Origin: Pilaira anomala
Lineage: Eukaryota; Mucoromycota; Mucoromycetes; Mucorales; Mucoraceae
DNA length: 64,000 bases
Assembly: GCA_025716855.1 (NCBI GenBank)
Contig: JAIXMQ010000014.1
Coordinates: 541,001 to 605,000, forward strand
Direction: 5' to 3'
The notes under the pieces are model-generated. The model saw only the letters and a program-made list of their open reading frames with translations. It ran no database searches and was not told the DNA's origin. Of this stretch, positions 59,953 through 64,000 are shown in pieces (within the stretch, counting starts at the first letter, position 1; every line of letters starts with the position of its first letter). Position numbers and translations under genes: made by a program.

Positions 59953-59976
59953 TTTTTTTTTTTATGTGTTCGTGAC

Positions 59977-61409
59977 TTATATTTTAACTTTAGGAGGTAA
60001 AACTAATAAACGTTGATTTCGTTTCCAAAATTCTAATAGACAGTTGGCAGTTTTTAAAGGAGTGTCTTCTTGAAGGAAATGACCAGCGTCAGGAAAGATG
60101 GTTAATTGAAATTTACCTTTTTTTTTAAAAAGAGAGAGAGAGAGAGAGAGAGAATTTAGAACAGGCAAGTGAAAATAGTTTATATATATATATATTTACC
60201 TTGCATTTGACCGATAATCAATGGTTTATCTAATCGATCGGTACCAGCCAAGATGAGTAACTTTGCAGTACCGGAATTCAAGAATTTCTCACTTAATCCT
60301 TGAAACCATTCAGTCCAAAAAGGTTGTGTCTTGATTAAATCCGTTCTCCATCTTAATAAACTGTCTTCTGGATCTTTTTTGAGTAAGGCCGGAATAGATA
60401 ATTTAGCAGATTCAATATTATGGACTGTATCTGATTGAACACTATAAATACATCACTTATCAGTATATACTTGTTGCTGCTGTTGCTGCTTTTTTTTTTC
60501 TGTTTTTACCTCCATAAAATAGCTTGTTCGTATGATTTAAAAGAAGAAGGTCGTGAGCTCAAGATCTTGGTCATGGAAGATAATGCATCAATGGCAGAAC
60601 CTTCTACGACGTCCAAGACCGAGACACCAATTACATTTTTCAATACTCTTTTATGAGCCACATTGACAACGACGGAACCACCCATACTTTTTTTTAAAAG
60701 AAAAAAAAAACACTTGATAAAAAAAAAAATGGATGTATATATATATATAAAAATTATACCTGTGTCCAACTAGAATAATATCTTGATTCTCCTTGACAGA
60801 TAATTGAATCAACTGAATGAAATCATCGGACATACGATCCAAGGAAAAATCCAAATTTTGATCGGTTTGTGTAGCACCGTGTCCTCTTGCATCGATGGCG
60901 ATCACACCACATTCTCCTTGAGAAAGTTCCTTGAGGTGTTTAGCGGTGAGACCAAAGGTTAGACCGGAAGAACCTGCACCATGATGCATGACAAAGAGTG
61001 GACCGTTTTCTTTTCTAGGATTTATTTTGTAAATACGAAAGGTGTGTTACATTTTTTTTTTTGGTTAAGGATATAAAAAAAATTTATGCATGAATTATTC
61101 ATGAAAAAAAAAAAAAAAAAAGGATATGTCAGATGTGTTTGGAATAGAGATATCTATTGATTCATCAAAGTAGTCAGACCATACGTATGGTTTGATGCTT
61201 TCAGCTTTTTTTGTTGCTCGTGTTCTTCTGCTTTAGTTTTTTTTTGTTTGAATAAAAAAGAAGAAGTGATGAGAAAAAAAAAAAAAAAAAAAAAGGTCAT
61301 ACCTTGATGACGTTTGTTGTTGTTGTTGTTGTTCTTCTTCTTCTTCTGATAAAATACCAAGTGGTGGTAACATGTTCTTTTTAAATAACTCTTTTTCTAA
61401 TGAAGACAT
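59977..61409 (-). CDS. PPE1: Protein phosphatase methylesterase 1 (PPME1/PPE1)
   Basis: Alpha/beta hydrolase that removes the methyl ester from the C-terminal Leu of PP2A catalytic subunit, whose gene also lies in this window. Starts MSSLEKELFKKNMLPPLGIL, then a short Glu/Gln run. Family features: WSDYFDESIDI, GPLFVMHHGAGSSGLTFG (oxyanion hole), AIDARGHGATQT, ILVGHSMGGSVVV (nucleophile Ser, formed across an intron), DVVEGSAIDALSSM (specific to PPME1) and FPDAGHFLQEDTPLKTANCL (catalytic His). Ends LVLPPKVKI. About six exons; joints approximate. Confidence 0.92.
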
Positions 61410-61532
61410 TTATTTTTTAAAAAAGAAAAATGAAAAAAATAAAATAAAAAATAAAAAAAGTGATTTTTTTTATCAACCGATGATTTTTTTTTATTATTAT
61501 TATTGTTAACTAGGGGGTATATATAAACATAT

Positions 61533-61802
61533 TTATGAAGTTTCTTCTTCCTTCTTTTCTTCTTCTTGGATTGTAACTTTTGAAACGGCTTCAGTTGCTT
61601 CAGATAGTTCAGTTGTAGCAGTAGTAGTAGGAAGACCTACTTCAAGTAAAAGAGCGTCTACTTTTGCTTGTAAATTATCTGCTTTTGTTTCGACTTCGTT
61701 CATTAAATTTTCAGCACCTTCAATTTCTTTTAACCATTTTTGCAAGTCAAAATCTGTATCAGTAGGAACTTGGTCTGGTTTATTCACAATAGATGGAGAC
61801 AT
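61533..61802 (-). CDS. Small acidic coiled-coil protein, 89 aa
   Basis: Single-exon ORF. It starts MSPSIVNKPDQVPTDTDFDL, has a predicted amphipathic helix/coiled coil (WLKEIEGAENLMNEVETKAD then NLQAKVDALLLEVGL), and an acidic Thr/Glu-rich tail (SKVTIQEEEKKEEETS). No family is recognised with certainty. Position 123 bp upstream of PPME1 and 151 bp from the carrier stop, all on the same strand. Its composition is that of a real gene. Confidence 0.65.
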   Translation of the reverse strand: MSPSIVNKPDQVPTDTDFDLQKWLKEIEGAENLMNEVETKADNLQAKVDALLLEVGLPTTTATTELSEATEAVSKVTIQEEEKKEEETS

Positions 61803-61952
61803 GAGTAATGTTTAATATAAAAAAAGAAAAATGGAAGAAAAAAAAAATTTTATTTAAATCGGCTCTAAATTGATTATATGAAAAAAAAAGGGGTGGGGGT
61901 GGGTGGGGGGATATATCTACAATTAATTTATACACAAAAGAATAATTTTTTT

Positions 61953-63072
61953 TTAAGCACCGTACTTTTGAACAATGGCTTCATAACAAAAGAACATGAT
62001 AGCAGCATTAGGTACGACTCTTAATAAATGAGGTGTCATACCACCATATAATGCAGCAGCACCTTCTTCCTTTGCAACCAAACGTAAGCATTGATATAAA
62101 CCAGTATATTTACGTACACCATTTTCAGCAGGTTGTCTAAGTCTTGTACGAATGACTTCATGTGGATAAGCAATACAAGCGGCAATAAATTTCGAGGTAG
62201 CAGCAGCACCTAAATGACCAGCCCAATCCTGAACTGTCTTTCCACCATACAATTTTGAGTTCTTCACCACTACATCCTTGGGTACACTCCATCTCTTCTT
62301 TAAATTTTCATATACACCCCATTGAATTGTACCCTCAATGACACCCAGATAAGATGCACTCATACCCTTATAAAGTCCTCTCATACCTTCTTCTTTTAAG
62401 ATTCGGACCAGACAATCCATACTACCTGTATATCGACTGATACCATTGCCTTGTAATTGTAATCGGGTCTTGATGACCCAAATAGGGTTTGTAGCGGTGG
62501 AAGTGATGACACCCGCTGTAGCAGCTGCTGCTAAATGCACTGAGGCGGTTTCTTTTCCTCCGTTTAGGTCGGTAAGGATTCTTTTACCGTTACCATAAGT
62601 GAAAAAATTAATGGATCGTGCTGGAATGACACCAACTAGGTTTGGTCCTAATCCTTTAAAATATCCACCAAATCCTTCTACTTGTTGAATACGACTGTAT
62701 ATAAAATAAGGGGTAAATGAATGGGGATATTCATTGTATTTTTTTTTTTTTTTTTTTCATTATGCTTACATTAATAATTTTCCTGTCTCTAAAAAATGAC
62801 CAAGGAAAAGTCCTCCTCTATGCATATTGGATTGACGCATTGTTTGTTGATAAAAGGTTGACTATGAAATTGTATTAAATATCGTTTTGTTACATATATA
62901 TATATATATATCCGTTATTATCTTTTTTTTTTTTTTTACCTGTAAACGAGTCTTTACAACATCTAATGGAGATGTGAATACAGCACCTGCAAGTCCACCT
63001 ACACTATTTAATTTTAAAAAAAAAAAAAAAGCATGAATATTTTACTTTATCTTCCTGTCAAAAAAAAAAAAG

Positions 63073-63103
<31 letters not shown>

Positions 63104-63198
63104 TACCCTCCTGCAATAAAGTGAACATAAGACTTTGTATCTTTAGATACATTTAACTTTGGTGTATCAAAAGTAGGAACTGTAGAGATAGTAGCCAT
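61953..63198 (-). CDS. RIM2: Mitochondrial carrier, RIM2/SLC25A33-36 type (pyrimidine nucleotides)
   Basis: Six-helix inner-membrane transporter. Four exons; starts MATISTVPTFDTPKLNVSKD. The three carrier signatures are SPLDVVKTRLQ, NPIWVIKTRLQLQG and YPHEVIRTRLRQPAENG. The Trp in the second and the PHEVIRTRLR of the third are typical of the Rim2 / pyrimidine-nucleotide branch. Other matches are GFGGYFKGLGPNLVGVIPAR, GMRGLYKGMSASYLGVIEGT and ALYGGMTPHLLRVVPNAAIM. Yeast Rim2 exchanges pyrimidine nucleotides and co-imports iron. The substrate here is inferred from the family. Introns hold long A/T homopolymers. Confidence 0.9.
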
Positions 63199-63293
63199 TT
63201 TTTTTTTTCTTTTTCAAATAAAAAAAAAAAGAGAGAGAGATAATGAAAAAGAAGAAAAGAGGGGGTCCCTAGAAAACGTTATTTCTTATTTCC

Positions 63294-63328
<35 letters not shown>

Positions 63329-63382
63329 CACATCCATCGGATTCAAACCCGCATTTTATTTATGCAAGTCACAACTAAACAG

Positions 63383-63420
<38 letters not shown>

Positions 63421-63501
63421 TACTGAGGAGGCTTAGCTTTTTAATAACAATTTGGAAATAAGTTTTATTTATGTATATTCACAATGCATTTTTTATGATT
63501 T
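63199..63501. other. Spacer upstream of the carrier gene
   Basis: Very poor in complexity: T-run (63296-63325) and A-run (63381-63418). A tRNA-like T-loop word (GGGTTTGAATCC, minus strand, near 63340-63352) has no matching arms. Nothing else seen. Confidence 0.5.
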
Positions 63502-64000
63502 TTATAAGAGAGTCTCATAAGCAATAGGAGCAATGGTTTGAGGAACATTGAACTTGGTAGAGATATGACGGGCTTCACGAGGTTGAGCAGGAATTCTCTT
63601 GAGGTTGAAAGAGACTATGAAAAAAAAAAAAATTAGTTACACACACACACTCTCTCTCTCTCTAATTTCTTACCACCAGCAGCCTTGGCTTCCTTCTTCT
63701 TTTGAGCGTTAGTGACAACACGATCCAAGAACTCTTGACGACACTTGGAATGCTTGATATGTTCAACACGGACATTAACACGCTTTTCCAAGTAACGGTT
63801 ACCGACGTTCTTGTGAACAAGAACACCAACGGCAGACTTGGTAACGTTATAAATAACACCAGTACGACTACAGATATATCAATATCTTAAATGCAATCAT
63901 TTTCTCTCTCTCGTGTGTATATATATATACTTTACCCGTGATAGAACTTGTGAGGCATACCCTTTTGGACGGCAGCATTGGCCTTGATATCAACGATATC
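63502..64000 (-). CDS. RPL21: 60S ribosomal protein L21 (eL21), 5' end beyond window
   Basis: Cytosolic large-subunit protein. Exons in the window, read on the minus strand: 64000..63936, 63867..63674 and 63614..63502. Family motifs: [96 protein letters not shown], ending ETLL. The first ~35 residues lie outside the window. Confidence 0.96.

Noticed and set aside
63335..63365. Possible tRNA (T-loop-like GGGTTTGAATCC on the minus strand)
   Set aside because: The T-stem does not pair beyond two bases and no D-arm or anticodon arm fits upstream.

Overview
This is nuclear DNA of a fungus, most likely an early-diverging one of the Mucoromycota/Mucorales type. The basis is gene content (Vac8, Mgm1, Utp10, Rim2 and Spo14-type PLD orthologues), strong AT bias, short GT-AG introns (roughly 45-100 nt) often filled with long poly-A or poly-T runs, and branch points of the TACTAAC/CTTAC kind. 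The exact genus is inference. No bacterial, viral, CRISPR or operon features are seen.

Layout. About 25 conserved housekeeping genes lie on both strands. 0-12.4 kb: 3'-truncated NOT1 (-), a divergent uS2/RPSA-like protein (+), TAF6 (-), a PDRG1-type prefoldin subunit (+), phospholipase D with PX domain (-), ArfGAP-UBA protein (-). 12.4-18.2 kb: transposon relic, mitochondrial aconitase (+), PH-domain protein (+). 18.8-32.6 kb: exocyst Exo70 (-), Vac8 (-), ribosomal S13 (-) divergent from Utp10 (+). 32.6-34.2 kb: decayed Tc1/mariner-like transposase and a repeat shared with 12.7 kb. 34.2-43.8 kb: UBL-BAG cochaperone (+), PP2A catalytic subunit (+), CK2 beta (+), Mgm1 dynamin (-), ribosomal L10a (-). 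43.8-46.8 kb: gene-poor, with one small membrane-protein ORF. 46.8-64 kb: cohesin Scc3/STAG (+), a pseudokinase-like protein (-), a 56-residue microprotein (-), a GCPII-like M28 metallopeptidase (+), FEN1 (-), PP2A methylesterase PPME1 (-), a small coiled-coil protein (-), Rim2-type mitochondrial carrier (-), and ribosomal L21 cut by the right edge (-).

The genes form no single pathway, but themes recur: ribosome production (RPSA-like, S13, L10a, L21, Utp10), PP2A signalling (catalytic subunit with a methylatable DYFL tail, plus PPME1 that removes that methyl group), membrane traffic (PLD, ArfGAP, Exo70, Vac8), mitochondria (aconitase, Mgm1, Rim2) and S-phase functions (Scc3, FEN1) whose promoters both carry MluI-type ACGCG boxes.

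Most coding regions are interrupted, so gene models were built by joining exons at canonical GT/AG sites and checking phase. For several (aconitase, RPS13, RPSA-like) the longest open frame gives the wrong terminus and the spliced model restores the family end. I saw no convincing new multi-gene system. The most notable items are the pseudokinase, the M28 peptidase lacking its general base, the divergent uS2 paralogue, the possible cassette exon in RPS13, the MCB-like boxes, and two or three unannotated microproteins.
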